Assembly: GCA_030524455.1 (NCBI GenBank)
Contig: JAUNGT010000007.1
Coordinates: 26,163 to 90,162 of the forward strand
Direction of reading: 5' to 3'
DNA length: 64,000 bases
Source: Eubacteriales bacterium
GTDB lineage: Bacteria > Bacillota > Clostridia > Lachnospirales > Lachnospiraceae
Positions 1-8,321 of the stretch are shown here, one piece after another. The notes under the pieces were generated by a model, which saw only the letters and a program-made list of their open reading frames with translations, did not search any database and was not told the origin of the DNA. Each line of letters starts with the position of its first letter. Position 1 is the stretch's first letter. Position numbers and translations under genes: made by a program.

Positions 1-1
1 C

Positions 2-610
2 ATCGAGGAGGGAACGCCCTTTTGGGACTGGTACGGCGAAACGGAGCAGAAAAGACCTGCGCCGGGGAAAGGTCTGCTTCCTCTGCCGACGGAGGAGGAG
101 GACCGGCGGATGTATGCCTGCACGCAGAGCCTTCTGGAACAGTACGGCTACCGGCGCTACGAGATTTCCAATTATGCCAGAAAGGGCTATGCCTGCCGCC
201 ACAACATCGGCTATTGGCGGCGCGCCGATTACCTGGGCCTCGGACTGGGAGCCTCCTCTCTGGTCGATAACGTGAGGTGGAAAAACACTTCAAAGCTGGA
301 CCGTTATCTGCAGGACTGCCGGGAGCGGGAGGAGGTGCAGCGTCTTTCGGCGCCGGAGCAGATGGAGGAATTTATGTTTTTGGGGCTGCGGCTGACGGAG
401 GGCGTTTCTGCCGCCGATTTTGAGAAGGCCTTCGGGACGAAGATAGAGGCAATCTACGGGCCGGTGCTGGAACGGCTGGAGCGTCAGGGACTGCTTGTTT
501 TTTCCCGTAGGGAGGGGAAGCTGCGGCTGACGCCCTACGGCGTGGATGTGAGCAACTACGCGATGGCACAGTTTTTGCTGGACAGCCCGGACGGGACGGA
601 AGGAGATTGA
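2..610 (+). CDS. hemW: HemW-like radical SAM protein, C-terminal part
   Basis: This is the 3' end of a gene that begins before the window; about 202 residues remain, in frame 2 from base 2. The motif YEISNYARKGYACRHNIGYW and the preceding IEEGTPF are characteristic of HemW, the oxygen-independent coproporphyrinogen oxidase-like family, which is thought to be a heme chaperone rather than a true oxidase. The radical SAM CxxxCxxC site lies outside the window. The C-terminal HemW domain (EFMFLGLRLTEGV, then LTPYGVDVSN) is intact. It ends 3 bases before the dihydrouridine synthase, so the two are probably cotranscribed. HemW versus HemN is decided only on these motifs. Confidence 0.85.
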   Translation: MEEGTPFWDWYGETEQKRPAPGKGLLPLPTEEEDRRMYACTQSLLEQYGYRRYEISNYARKGYACRHNIGYWRRADYLGLGLGASSLVDNVRWKNTSKLDRYLQDCREREEVQRLSAPEQMEEFMFLGLRLTEGVSAADFEKAFGTKIEAIYGPVLERLERQGLLVFSRREGKLRLTPYGVDVSNYAMAQFLLDSPDGTEGD

Positions 611-613
611 AGG

Positions 614-1561
614 ATGCGATATGAATTTGCCCCGCTGGAGGGGATCACAGGATATATATACCGGAACGCCCATCAGGCGTTTTTTCCGTCCATGGACGCG
701 TACTACACGCCCTTTCTGACGCCGAAGAAGGGAAAGGGCTTTACGGCGCGGGAAAAAAACGACATTGCGGCAGAGCACAACCGGGGAATCCGGGTGATCC
801 CGCAGCTTTTGACGAACCGGCCGGAGGGCTTTCTGGCGGCGGCTGAGCGGCTTGCAGAGCAGGGCTTTTCGGAGGTCAACCTAAACCTTGGCTGTCCCTC
901 CGGCACGGTGGCGGCCAAGAAAAAGGGCGCGGCCTTTTTGGGAGAGCCGGAGGAGCTGGACCGTTTTCTGGAAGCGGTTTTTAGGGACTGCCCGCTGGAG
1001 ATTTCCGTAAAGACCCGGATCGGCGTGGAGGCTCCGGAAGAATTTGACCGGCTTTTGCCGATCTTTAACCGCTATCCCATCAAACAGCTGACGATTCATC
1101 CCCGGGTGCTGCGGGATTTTTACAAAAACAGCCCGCGGCTGGAGGTCTTTGCGCGGGCCCAGGCGGAGAGCGAAAATCCAGTCTGCTACAACGGCGACCT
1201 GTTTTGCCGGGCGGATGTGGAGCGGTTTTCGGCACAATTTCCCGAAACGGACTGTCTCATGCTCGGCCGGGGAATGCTGATCAATCCGATGCTGGTTGAA
1301 AATCTGCGGGAAAACAGCCGCCCGGAGGTGAGCCGGATCCGGGCCTTTTACGGGAGGCTTGCGGAAGATTACCGGGAGGTATTGTCCGGGGAGCGGGACG
1401 TTTTATTTAAGCTAAAGGAGCTCTGGTCCTGGCAGGGACAGCTCTTTGAGGGCGCGGAGAAGCATTTGAAAAGGCTCTGCAAGACCCAGAGCCTTGCGGA
1501 ATACCAGGCCGCAGCGGAGGCGCTTTTTGCGGAATGCCCGGTGAAGGAAAAGCTGCCGTAA
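614..1561 (+). CDS. dus: tRNA-dihydrouridine synthase family protein
   Basis: A 315-residue flavoprotein of the Dus family, expected to reduce uridine to dihydrouridine in tRNA with FMN and NADPH. The N-terminal APLEGITGYIYR matches the FMN-binding start of the TIM barrel. NLGCP puts the catalytic cysteine at residue 94, Lys133 lies in SVKTRIG, His162 in IHPR, and LGRGMLINP is the phosphate-binding segment near the C-terminus. The length is normal for the family. It follows hemW after 3 bases, with AAGGAG just upstream of the ATG. The tRNA position it modifies cannot be told from sequence alone. Confidence 0.88.
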   Translation: MRYEFAPLEGITGYIYRNAHQAFFPSMDAYYTPFLTPKKGKGFTAREKNDIAAEHNRGIRVIPQLLTNRPEGFLAAAERLAEQGFSEVNLNLGCPSGTVAAKKKGAAFLGEPEELDRFLEAVFRDCPLEISVKTRIGVEAPEEFDRLLPIFNRYPIKQLTIHPRVLRDFYKNSPRLEVFARAQAESENPVCYNGDLFCRADVERFSAQFPETDCLMLGRGMLINPMLVENLRENSRPEVSRIRAFYGRLAEDYREVLSGERDVLFKLKELWSWQGQLFEGAEKHLKRLCKTQSLAEYQAAAEALFAECPVKEKLP

Positions 1562-1566
1562 AGCCT

Positions 1567-1595
1567 TGTTACCGGTCACGGAGTGAGCGGTAACA
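1567..1595. repeat. Short hairpin repeat, family 3, copy 1
   Basis: The outer arms TGTTACCG and CGGTAACA enclose inner arms TCAC and GTGA with a GGA loop. It sits between the convergent dus and tmcAL genes. A second copy at 31622-31648 has TTACTG/CAGTAA in place of TTACCG/CGGTAA, a compensated pair change, and a right-arm fragment lies at 63929-63945. There is no T tract, so it is not a canonical terminator. Confidence 0.7.
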
Positions 1596-1603
1596 GGCAG
1601 GAA

Positions 1604-2983
1604 TCAGGCGTTGTCCCGCACCACAATGATCTCCCGGGAAAATTCGTGGACCGGCGGCTGTCCGCTTTTGGCGGAGCGCGCCAGACTGCACAGGTTTGCG
1701 GCCAGCACGTCCTTTTCAAAGAGGGAGAGCCCCAGAGGGGAGAGCAGCCGGCGGGCGTTTGCGGGCTTTGACAGGAGCGGGACGGAGGCATTTTTTTTCA
1801 GGGCGGAGAGCAGGGGAGCGGCGGAGGAACGAAAGCCCAGAAGCCGGGCATAGGGGACATAATCCTCCCTTCGCGCCTGTAAAAGCAGCTCCGCCGGGAC
1901 CGACAGCAGGATGCGGCACAGCGCGCGGCTGATTCGGCTGTAGGTGATCTCCTTTGTCTTAAGGCGGGCGCACAGCTCCTCCCAGCCGCCGGGAAACAGG
2001 CGGCATGCTTCCAGCTTATCCGCCAGCTCCCGGCTGATGTCCGCGCAGCGGGCAAATTCACCCGGCGCAGCGGTCAGGAGACGGTAGCGAAGCTCCCGAT
2101 TGAGATCCTCCGGAAACAGCAGCCCGTCTTGGAGAAGAAGGCCTTCCCAGAGCGGCAGCAGGGAAGCCGGAACGGCGTCCCGGAGAAAGTCGGGCAGGAT
2201 TTCCCCTGCGCCCGTCTGCCCGTCTGCCTGTCTGTCAGCCTGTCTGTCGGCCTGTCTGTCAGCTACAGGAAGTCTGCGGCGCAGCCCTTCCCGGATTCCC
2301 TTTGCGGAAAAAAGAGGGATGTTTTCCGGCCCGGCATCGCAGCGGCCTGCTTCGTCACTTTGAGGGGCCGTGTCATGATAACCGGCCCCCTCCCGCCGGA
2401 TCGTGACGGGACGAATGGCGCTTTTGCGGCGCAGGAGGGCCAGCGTGTATTCCAGGCCCAGCAGGTTGTTCGGGGCGGAAAAAAGGCGCTCCGTGTCCTC
2501 TGCTTCGGGGACGGTGACGCCGGGCAGGCCGGACAGGGCCGACAGGGCCCGGGAACGGGCCGCCGGGAAGGAGAGACCGCTGCGCAGCCCCTCCTGCAGC
2601 CGGGCGGAGAAGGCGGCGGGTTCCTGTGCCAGCGCGGCCGCCGCTTTCTGAAAGAGCCCGACGGAACCGGCCTCGCTGCCAAAGCACAGGCTGTCCACGA
2701 CGCCCAGCCGGTCCAGAAGGGCTGCGCCGGCTGCCGCAAAATCCCCGGCGCTTCCCGTTGCAAAACAGACCGGCAGCTCCAGCACCAGATCTGCGCCGCA
2801 AAACAGGGCCATCCGCGCCCGGTCGTATTTGTCCAGCAGAGCGGGCGCGCCGCGCTGCACAAAGCTGCCGCTCATGACGGCGATGATATAGTCCGCCCCG
2901 GTAAGCTGCCTCGCCTGTTGGATGTGATAGGCATGGCCGTTGTGAAAGGGGTTATATTCTGCGATGATTCCGGTTACCTTCAT
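1604..2983 (-). CDS. tmcAL: tRNA(Met) cytidine acetate ligase (TmcAL-like nucleotidyltransferase)
   Basis: A 459-residue protein beginning MKVTGIIAEYNPFHNGHAYH; HNGH at residues 14-17 is the nucleotidylyltransferase HxGH motif and SGSFVQRG follows, as in the YlbM/TmcAL family that forms N4-acetylcytidine at the wobble position of elongator tRNA-Met using acetate and ATP. The ATG at 2983 is preferred to a TTG at 3007 because family similarity begins there. It carries a low-complexity ADRQ insert (bases 2215-2263) in the middle, not expected in the family. It is convergent with dus. Confidence 0.85.
   Translation of the reverse strand: MKVTGIIAEYNPFHNGHAYHIQQARQLTGADYIIAVMSGSFVQRGAPALLDKYDRARMALFCGADLVLELPVCFATGSAGDFAAAGAALLDRLGVVDSLCFGSEAGSVGLFQKAAAALAQEPAAFSARLQEGLRSGLSFPAARSRALSALSGLPGVTVPEAEDTERLFSAPNNLLGLEYTLALLRRKSAIRPVTIRREGAGYHDTAPQSDEAGRCDAGPENIPLFSAKGIREGLRRRLPVADRQADRQADRQADGQTGAGEILPDFLRDAVPASLLPLWEGLLLQDGLLFPEDLNRELRYRLLTAAPGEFARCADISRELADKLEACRLFPGGWEELCARLKTKEITYSRISRALCRILLSVPAELLLQARREDYVPYARLLGFRSSAAPLLSALKKNASVPLLSKPANARRLLSPLGLSLFEKDVLAANLCSLARSAKSGQPPVHEFSREIIVVRDNA
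2215..2263. repeat. 12-bp in-frame tandem repeat inside tmcAL
   Basis: On the coding strand about four 12-base units encode ADRQ-ADRQ-ADRQ-ADGQ. On the plus strand the units read as CTGTCTGTCAGC variants. The unit length is a multiple of three, so changes in copy number lengthen a linker without shifting frame. Confidence 0.8.
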
Positions 2984-3076
2984 AAATTCTGAAATGCTCC
3001 TGAACAAAATATTATGATACGTCTCAGTATAGCACAGGGGGAGAAAGAAGGACAGGTGAAAAATGGTCGGCGAAAC

Positions 3077-3105
3077 TTGACAAGGGGAGGAAAGGAATAT
3101 ATGAT
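3077..3105 (+). promoter_or_regulatory. Predicted sigma-A promoter of the LacI-family gene
   Basis: TTGACA at 3077-3082, a 17-base spacer, and TATGAT at 3100-3105. The start codon follows at 3148. ATCGGTTTC just downstream shares CGGTT with the putative operators before the transporter genes, so self-regulation is possible but unproven. Confidence 0.65.
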
Positions 3106-3147
3106 GGTAAAAAAGGGCGTAATCGGTTTCAAAAAGGGGAAAATGTC

Positions 3148-4215
3148 ATGCAGGGTATAAAAAATAGCGATAACAATGCAAAAACAGTCACAATATACGA
3201 TATAGCGAAGGAAGCCGGCGTTTCGCCTGCAACCGTTTCCAGAGTCATCACCAACAGTGCCAATGTGCGCAGGGAGAAGAAGGCAAAGGTGATGGAGTTG
3301 GTGGAGAAGTATAATTTCAAGCCAAACGCCCTGGCGCGGGGACTTGCCGACACGAAAAGCAAGGTGATCGGGATTTTGGCGGCGGATGTGCGCAACCCTT
3401 ATTATGCGGAGCTTTTTGTGGCCTGCGAGCAGGCGGCGGCCAAGGCGGGCTATTCCGTGCTGCTGTTCAATTTTCTGAGCGAGCCCAGGCTGGAGGAAAA
3501 GATGCTGGAAAAGCTGCAGGAGCAGCGGGTGGACGCCATCATCCAGATGGGCGGGCGCGTGGACGATCTGGTTTCCAACATGGACTATGTGGAAAAGATC
3601 AACCAGGCCATGGCGACCGTGCCGGTCGTGGTGACCGGAAAGCTGGAGGGCAGCAGCTGCCACATGGTGCGCATCGACAGCTTAAAGGCCATGGATCTTC
3701 TGATGAACCACCTGATTTCGCTGGGGCATCGGCGGATCGCTTTTCTGGGCGGTACGCTGAGCGTGCTTTCCACCTATGAAAAGCTGCTGCGCTACAAGCA
3801 GGTGCTCAAGGAACACGGGATTCCCTATGACCCGAGGCTTGTCATGGAGGGAGGCTCCTACAACTCCGAGAGCGGTTATGAGCTGATGGACCGGCTGTTT
3901 GAGAAGGGAGTCAGCTTCACGGCGGTGGTGGCGATCAATGATTTTGCGGCGGCGGGGGCGATGCGGAGCATCCTGGAAAGGGGCTATCGGATCCCGGAGG
4001 ATATTTCGCTGGTCAGCTATGACAATACCTACATTTCACAGCTCATGATCCCGAGACTGACAAGCATCGACTACGATTACGACGAATTTGGCCAGGAGCT
4101 GGTGGAAACGGCCATCAATGCCATCGAGGGCAGGGAAACGCCATTGCTGAAAACCGTGACGCCGGTGCTGGTGGAGCGCGAGAGCAGCGGCAGGGTCCGG
4201 ACCGGGCCGCTTTAG
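3148..4215 (+). CDS. LacI-family transcriptional regulator
   Basis: A 355-residue regulator with a LacI helix-turn-helix at residues 16-35 (TIYDIAKEAGVSPATVSRVI), the hinge helix FKPNALARGL, and a periplasmic-binding-protein-like sensor domain to the C-terminus (IGILAADVRNPYYAEL; HRRIAFLGG; VSYDNTYISQLMIPRLTSI). It probably senses a sugar and controls the sugar importer that begins 381 bases downstream, where three GGTTGCA boxes surround the promoter. The start is supported by AAAAGGGG upstream of ATG. A strong terminator follows, so the regulator is a separate transcript. The effector is unknown; galactosides are a guess from the nearby GH35 and GH42 genes. Confidence 0.9.
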   Translation: MQGIKNSDNNAKTVTIYDIAKEAGVSPATVSRVITNSANVRREKKAKVMELVEKYNFKPNALARGLADTKSKVIGILAADVRNPYYAELFVACEQAAAKAGYSVLLFNFLSEPRLEEKMLEKLQEQRVDAIIQMGGRVDDLVSNMDYVEKINQAMATVPVVVTGKLEGSSCHMVRIDSLKAMDLLMNHLISLGHRRIAFLGGTLSVLSTYEKLLRYKQVLKEHGIPYDPRLVMEGGSYNSESGYELMDRLFEKGVSFTAVVAINDFAAAGAMRSILERGYRIPEDISLVSYDNTYISQLMIPRLTSIDYDYDEFGQELVETAINAIEGRETPLLKTVTPVLVERESSGRVRTGPL

Positions 4216-4236
4216 AGAATATTTGGATTCGGATGG

Positions 4237-4279
4237 ATCCGGCAGGCTTATTTGAAAGAAAGCCTGCCGGATTTTTTTG
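4237..4279 (+). terminator. Rho-independent terminator after the LacI gene
   Basis: Perfect 13-bp stem (4237-4249 with 4260-4272), a 10-base loop, then seven T residues. Confidence 0.92.
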
Positions 4280-4334
4280 TGCGATACGCCCAGCAAGCGG
4301 CTGCCGTGCTTGCACGAGCAGCCATTTGCTGGGC
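4279..4334 (+). repeat. Nested-hairpin repeat, family 2, copy 1
   Basis: Starts GTGCGATACGCCC. The outer arms GCCCAGCAA and TTGCTGGGC enclose inner arms GGCTGC and GCAGCC. It begins at the T tract of the LacI terminator. Weaker similarity to the copy at 25444 continues downstream (AGAGGA, TTTTGAC, CCGCA.TCAT) to about 4378. The other copies are at 25444-25498 and a left half at 22719-22746. The rest of the interval up to 4480 shows nothing recognisable. Confidence 0.75.
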
Positions 4335-4489
4335 AAAAAGAGAGGACAGATTTTGACAACTGATACCGCATTCATGCGCACGGATTCTGAAACAGCCCGG
4401 CGCGGGAGAAAACGGCGGAAAATATTTTGAGATCTGACATAATACACAAAAATGATATGTAAAAACTGTGGAAAAGTCCAAAACTGTAT

Positions 4490-4557
4490 CGGTTGCACAA
4501 ATTGAGGTTGCAAAACCTTGTGTATGGTGCTATTATACAAACATGAAAGCGGTTGCA
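4490..4557 (+). promoter_or_regulatory. Promoter of the sugar ABC operon with three GGTTGCA boxes
   Basis: A predicted promoter with TTGCAA at 4508-4513, a 17-base spacer and TATTAT at 4531-4536. GGTTGCA occurs at 4491-4497, 4506-4512 (overlapping the -35) and 4551-4557 (just after the -10). The last lies in TGAAAGCGGTTGCA, a LacI/CcpA-type operator with one mismatch to the cre consensus TGWAANCGNTNWCA. This layout suggests repression by the neighbouring LacI protein, CcpA, or both. Confidence 0.6.
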
Positions 4558-4596
4558 AGATTGGAACCGACAAGAACAAGAGAGTGAGGTTAAATT

Positions 4597-5529
4597 ATGA
4601 AAAAGAGAAAGAGCGACTTAACCTTTTTCCAGAAGGTGAAACGCCATCGCACACTGCTTTTGATGTGTACGCCGGCGGTACTGTTCTTCTTTGCCTTCAA
4701 CTATGTGCCCCTTCCGGGTATCTATGTGGCGTTCGTGAAGTTTAACTACCGGAAAGGTATTTTCGGCAGCAAGTTTGTCGGCCTGGACAACTTCGAGTTC
4801 CTGATGAGCTCCGGAAAGCTCCTGGAGCTGACGCGCAACACAATCCTGTACAATCTGGCCTTTATCATTTTGGGCAATCTGCTGGCGGTGTTCGTGGCGA
4901 TTTTGTTAAACGAGATGCGCAGCAAGTGGTTCAAGAAGGTTTCCCAGACAATCATGTTCCTGCCTTACTTTATTTCACAGGTTCTGGTCGGCATTCTGGT
5001 GTTTAACCTGCTGAACTATGACACGGGTTTCATCAACAGCATCCTGACGAGCATGGGGATGGAACGGTGGCAGCCGTACTCGGATCCGAGCGTTTGGCCT
5101 GTACTGATGGTAATCATCTACCTCTGGCAGCAGACGGGATACCAGTCGGTGGTTTACTTCGCGGCAATCATGGGCATTGACGGTGAGATGATGGAGGCGG
5201 CCAAGGTGGATGGCGCAAACGGTTTCCAGAGGATCCGCTACATTATTCTTCCCTCTCTGAAGCCTACCGTGATCATCCTGCTCCTGTTCGCACTGGGCGG
5301 CATTGTAAAGGGTAACTTCGGTTTGTTCTACAACATCGTCGGCACCAACCCGATCCTGTACGGCACTACGGACATCATCGAGACCTATGTGTACCGCGCG
5401 ACTATGACGGACTTCAACTTCTCCACGGCGTCCGCCGTCGGCCTGTATCAGTCGGTGATCGGATTTATCATCGTCATGACGGTCAACTACATTGTGAAAA
5501 AGATAGAACCGGATTATTCCCTGTTCTAA
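4597..5529 (+). CDS. Sugar ABC transporter permease, LplB type
   Basis: A 310-residue inner-membrane permease of the CUT1 class (LplB-like). Six hydrophobic segments are readable, from LLLMCTPAVLFFFAFNYVPL near residue 22 to SVIGFIIVMTVNYIV near the C-terminus. The cytoplasmic EAA loop is EAAKVDGANGFQRIRYIILPSL, with the family's A-x-x-DGA core. It pairs with the permease that follows after 21 bases and with the binding protein after that. No ATPase is encoded here; such systems usually share an MsmX-type ATPase encoded elsewhere. The transported sugar is unknown, probably an oligosaccharide. Confidence 0.9.
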   Translation: MKKRKSDLTFFQKVKRHRTLLLMCTPAVLFFFAFNYVPLPGIYVAFVKFNYRKGIFGSKFVGLDNFEFLMSSGKLLELTRNTILYNLAFIILGNLLAVFVAILLNEMRSKWFKKVSQTIMFLPYFISQVLVGILVFNLLNYDTGFINSILTSMGMERWQPYSDPSVWPVLMVIIYLWQQTGYQSVVYFAAIMGIDGEMMEAAKVDGANGFQRIRYIILPSLKPTVIILLLFALGGIVKGNFGLFYNIVGTNPILYGTTDIIETYVYRATMTDFNFSTASAVGLYQSVIGFIIVMTVNYIVKKIEPDYSLF

Positions 5530-5550
5530 TCGAAAGCGGAGGTTAAAATC

Positions 5551-6477
5551 ATGGCAAAAAAAGTAGATAAAGATATGATGGAATCCGGCGCGAAGGTGAG
5601 GCTGGGTACATCGGATAAGGTCATCCGGGGCTTCGGCTATGTATTTATGACAATATACGCGGTTTGCTGTATCATCCCCTTTCTGATCATCATCGGAACC
5701 TCTTTCACCAGCGAGGCGACGATCCGGGCGGAGGGTGTGCAGATTATCCCCAAGGACTTCACTCTGAAGGCCTATGACATGGTAACCAAGAGCGGCGGTA
5801 TCTGGTGGTCCTACCTCCTGACGATTGTCCTGACGGTGGTGGGAACCCTGGTGGGCCTGGCGATCATTTCCATGACCGGCTACGCCCTGCAGAGAAGGGA
5901 TTTCCATTTCAGAAATGCGATTTCCTTCTATGTATACTTTACCAGCCTGTTTTCCGCGGGCCTGGCTCCTTACTACCTGGTGATGGTGCAGTGGTATCAC
6001 TTGAAGGACAATTATCTGGCAGTGCTTATGCCGCTTCTGATGACACCCTGGCTGATCATCCTGATGAAAAACTTTGTGAAAGCGATCCCGCATGAGATCA
6101 CCGAGTCCGGCAAGATCGACGGCGCGGGCGACATGAAGATTTTCACGGCGCTGATCCTTCCCATGCTGAAGCCGGCGCTGGCGACCATCGGCCTGTTTCT
6201 GGCCCTGGGCTACTGGAACGAGTGGTATCAGTCCTCCCTGTTCTTAAGCTCCAAGGTGGATATCAAGCCTTTGCAGTACACACTGTACGAGATCGTCAAC
6301 AAGACGGACGCGCTGAAAAACTCCGTGGCCGGACAGTTCATCAACCTGGCGGACATTCCGCAGGAGTCCGTAAAGATGGCAAACGCCGTTTTGGCAACCG
6401 GTCCTATCGTCCTTCTGTATCCTTTCGTACAGAAATATTTCATCAGCGGCATCACCGTAGGCGCGGTGAAGGGCTGA
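5551..6477 (+). CDS. Carbohydrate ABC transporter permease, YtcP type
   Basis: A 308-residue second CUT1 permease. The first membrane segment lies near residues 30-50 (YVFMTIYAVCCIIPFLIII). The EAA-like loop reads ESGKIDGAGDMKIFTALILPMLKP. The C-terminus YPFVQKYFISGITVGAVKG is the standard ending of this family. RBS GGAGG precedes the ATG. It lies between the LplB-type permease and the binding protein in one operon, and the three together match the lplB-ytcP-lplA layout. Confidence 0.9.
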   Translation: MAKKVDKDMMESGAKVRLGTSDKVIRGFGYVFMTIYAVCCIIPFLIIIGTSFTSEATIRAEGVQIIPKDFTLKAYDMVTKSGGIWWSYLLTIVLTVVGTLVGLAIISMTGYALQRRDFHFRNAISFYVYFTSLFSAGLAPYYLVMVQWYHLKDNYLAVLMPLLMTPWLIILMKNFVKAIPHEITESGKIDGAGDMKIFTALILPMLKPALATIGLFLALGYWNEWYQSSLFLSSKVDIKPLQYTLYEIVNKTDALKNSVAGQFINLADIPQESVKMANAVLATGPIVLLYPFVQKYFISGITVGAVKG

Positions 6478-6555
6478 TGCAGCGAAACATACGAAACGAT
6501 TATTAACCCGCAAGACGGGAGAATAATAAAACAATTTCATGAATGGAGGTTTTTT

Positions 6556-8238
6556 ATGAAAAAGAAAGTACTTGCGCTCTTCCTGGCAACGACTATGGTA
6601 GCCGGCATGGCAGCCTGCGGAAGCAGCTCTTCCGACACCGCTGCGACGACGGGCAATGACAGCGCGGCAGCCAGCGAGGAGGCTCCTGCGGATGACGCAG
6701 CTTCCAGCGACAGCGCTTCCACGGGCGACGCCTGGGATGCCTGGTCTGACATCGACACATCCGAGCATGTGGTGATCAACTACATGACCACCGGCGACAA
6801 GCCCTCCGGCGAGCTTCTGGCTACCACCGAGGCTGCCCTGGCTGAGTTAAACGACATCCTCACCGAGAAGATCAACGCGGAGCTGCAGATTTACTACATC
6901 TCCTGGACCGATTATCTTTCCAACTACAACCTGACCCTGGCGCAGATGGACGGTTCCGTTGACCTGGTAGGTACCGCTTCCGACTGGCTGGATGCATGGC
7001 CCAACGCGAAGAACGGCGCATTCCTGGAGCTGTCCGAGGAGATGCTGCAGACCTACGCGCCCAAGACCTGGGCAAGCGTTTCCCCGGAGCACTGGGAGCT
7101 GTGCAAATATGACGGCGAGATCTATCTGATGCCCGAGGACAATTACGCACAGTGGACCAACCACGGCTACATCTACCGTCTGGACTGGGCGAAGGCTGCA
7201 GGCCTGGCGGACGGCGTACAGAGCTGGGAGGATATGACCACTTACTTTAAGTATGTGAAGGAAACCTATCCCGACATCATCCCCTGGGATTCCGACGGAA
7301 CACAGTATGCGACGATGGCAGGCGGTTGGATCGCTTCCCATTCCGATTATGTTTCCATCGACGGCATTAATGCTGCTGCAATGTGGGGCGGCACCAGAGA
7401 CGACCTGTACACCGTTTACTCTCCTTATGTGACCGACACCGACTCTCTGGTAGAGTTCGCGAAGATGATGAAGGAGTGGGATGAGATCGGCGTATGGCAG
7501 ACCGACGTGCTCAACAACACCGCTTCCACCAACCGTGACGATTACCGTGTGGGCAAGGTTGCCGCAGAGCAGCATCACACCCAGACCTGGACGGATCTGG
7601 TAAGCCATACCTCCCAGAACACGATTTACCAGGATGATCCCGAGGCGGAATCCGGCTTCTTCTACTTCGGACAGGAGACCGGCAATGTGACCGCTCTGAA
7701 CATCACTCACGGCGCTATGGCAGTTTCCGCAGGCTCCGCAAAGCCGGAGAGAGCGCTGATGGTTTATGACATGATCCGTAACGACGAGCAGTGCTACCGC
7801 CTGCTGTGCTACGGCCAGGAGGGCGTATCCTGGGAGATGACCGACGACGGCATGAGAGCAACTCCCGAGGGCTACAATGCGGATACCCAGAACGTAAACG
7901 GCGTGACCAACTTCTGGTGGGGCAGAAACGACGATCTGGAAGTGAGAGCTGCCGACAGAGACTGGGATAAGATCGATGCTCTGTATGCAGAGTATGACGG
8001 CATCAAGATCGACTACCCTTACGGTCAGTTTATCCTGAACAACGACAGCATTCAGTCCTACATCGCCAATATTAACGAGGTTACGACCAACTACTTAAAG
8101 CAGATCGCATTCGGTAAGTATTCCGGCACTGCAGAGGAGATCGTTGCTGAGTTCCAGCAGGCTCTGAAGGACGCTGGTATCGACACTGTTACCGAGGAGA
8201 TCCAGAGACAGGTCGACGAGGTTTACGGCGCAGAATAA
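6556..8238 (+). CDS. Extracellular sugar-binding lipoprotein of the ABC importer
   Basis: A 560-residue solute-binding protein. Residues 1-20 form a lipoprotein signal peptide, with Cys21 in GMAAC as the likely lipidated residue. An acidic, Ser/Ala-rich linker (about residues 22-70) precedes the folded domain. The length is typical of large LplA-like binding proteins for oligosaccharides, which sit on the outer face of the membrane. Many aromatic residues (WTDYL, WWGRNDDLE, YPYGQF) fit sugar stacking. The codon choice is more biased than in the permeases, suggesting high expression. GGAGG lies upstream of the ATG, and a terminator follows the gene. Confidence 0.88.
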   Translation: MKKKVLALFLATTMVAGMAACGSSSSDTAATTGNDSAAASEEAPADDAASSDSASTGDAWDAWSDIDTSEHVVINYMTTGDKPSGELLATTEAALAELNDILTEKINAELQIYYISWTDYLSNYNLTLAQMDGSVDLVGTASDWLDAWPNAKNGAFLELSEEMLQTYAPKTWASVSPEHWELCKYDGEIYLMPEDNYAQWTNHGYIYRLDWAKAAGLADGVQSWEDMTTYFKYVKETYPDIIPWDSDGTQYATMAGGWIASHSDYVSIDGINAAAMWGGTRDDLYTVYSPYVTDTDSLVEFAKMMKEWDEIGVWQTDVLNNTASTNRDDYRVGKVAAEQHHTQTWTDLVSHTSQNTIYQDDPEAESGFFYFGQETGNVTALNITHGAMAVSAGSAKPERALMVYDMIRNDEQCYRLLCYGQEGVSWEMTDDGMRATPEGYNADTQNVNGVTNFWWGRNDDLEVRAADRDWDKIDALYAEYDGIKIDYPYGQFILNNDSIQSYIANINEVTTNYLKQIAFGKYSGTAEEIVAEFQQALKDAGIDTVTEEIQRQVDEVYGAE

Positions 8239-8253
8239 TATGAAAATGAAGAA

Positions 8254-8287
8254 GGGGCACAGGCTTAAAAAGCCCGTGCCCTTTTTT
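8254..8287 (+). terminator. Terminator after the binding-protein gene
   Basis: GGGCACAGGCTT and AAGCCCGTGCCC form a 12-bp stem with one mismatch, followed by six T residues. Confidence 0.88.
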
Positions 8288-8321
8288 CATGATTTAAACG
8301 AAAATTTTATGGGATGAGGGA

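Noticed and set aside
2984..3007. Upstream TTG start for tmcAL
   Set aside because: It adds 8 residues not seen in the family; the ATG at 2983 begins with the conserved MKVTGIIAEYNPFHNGH.
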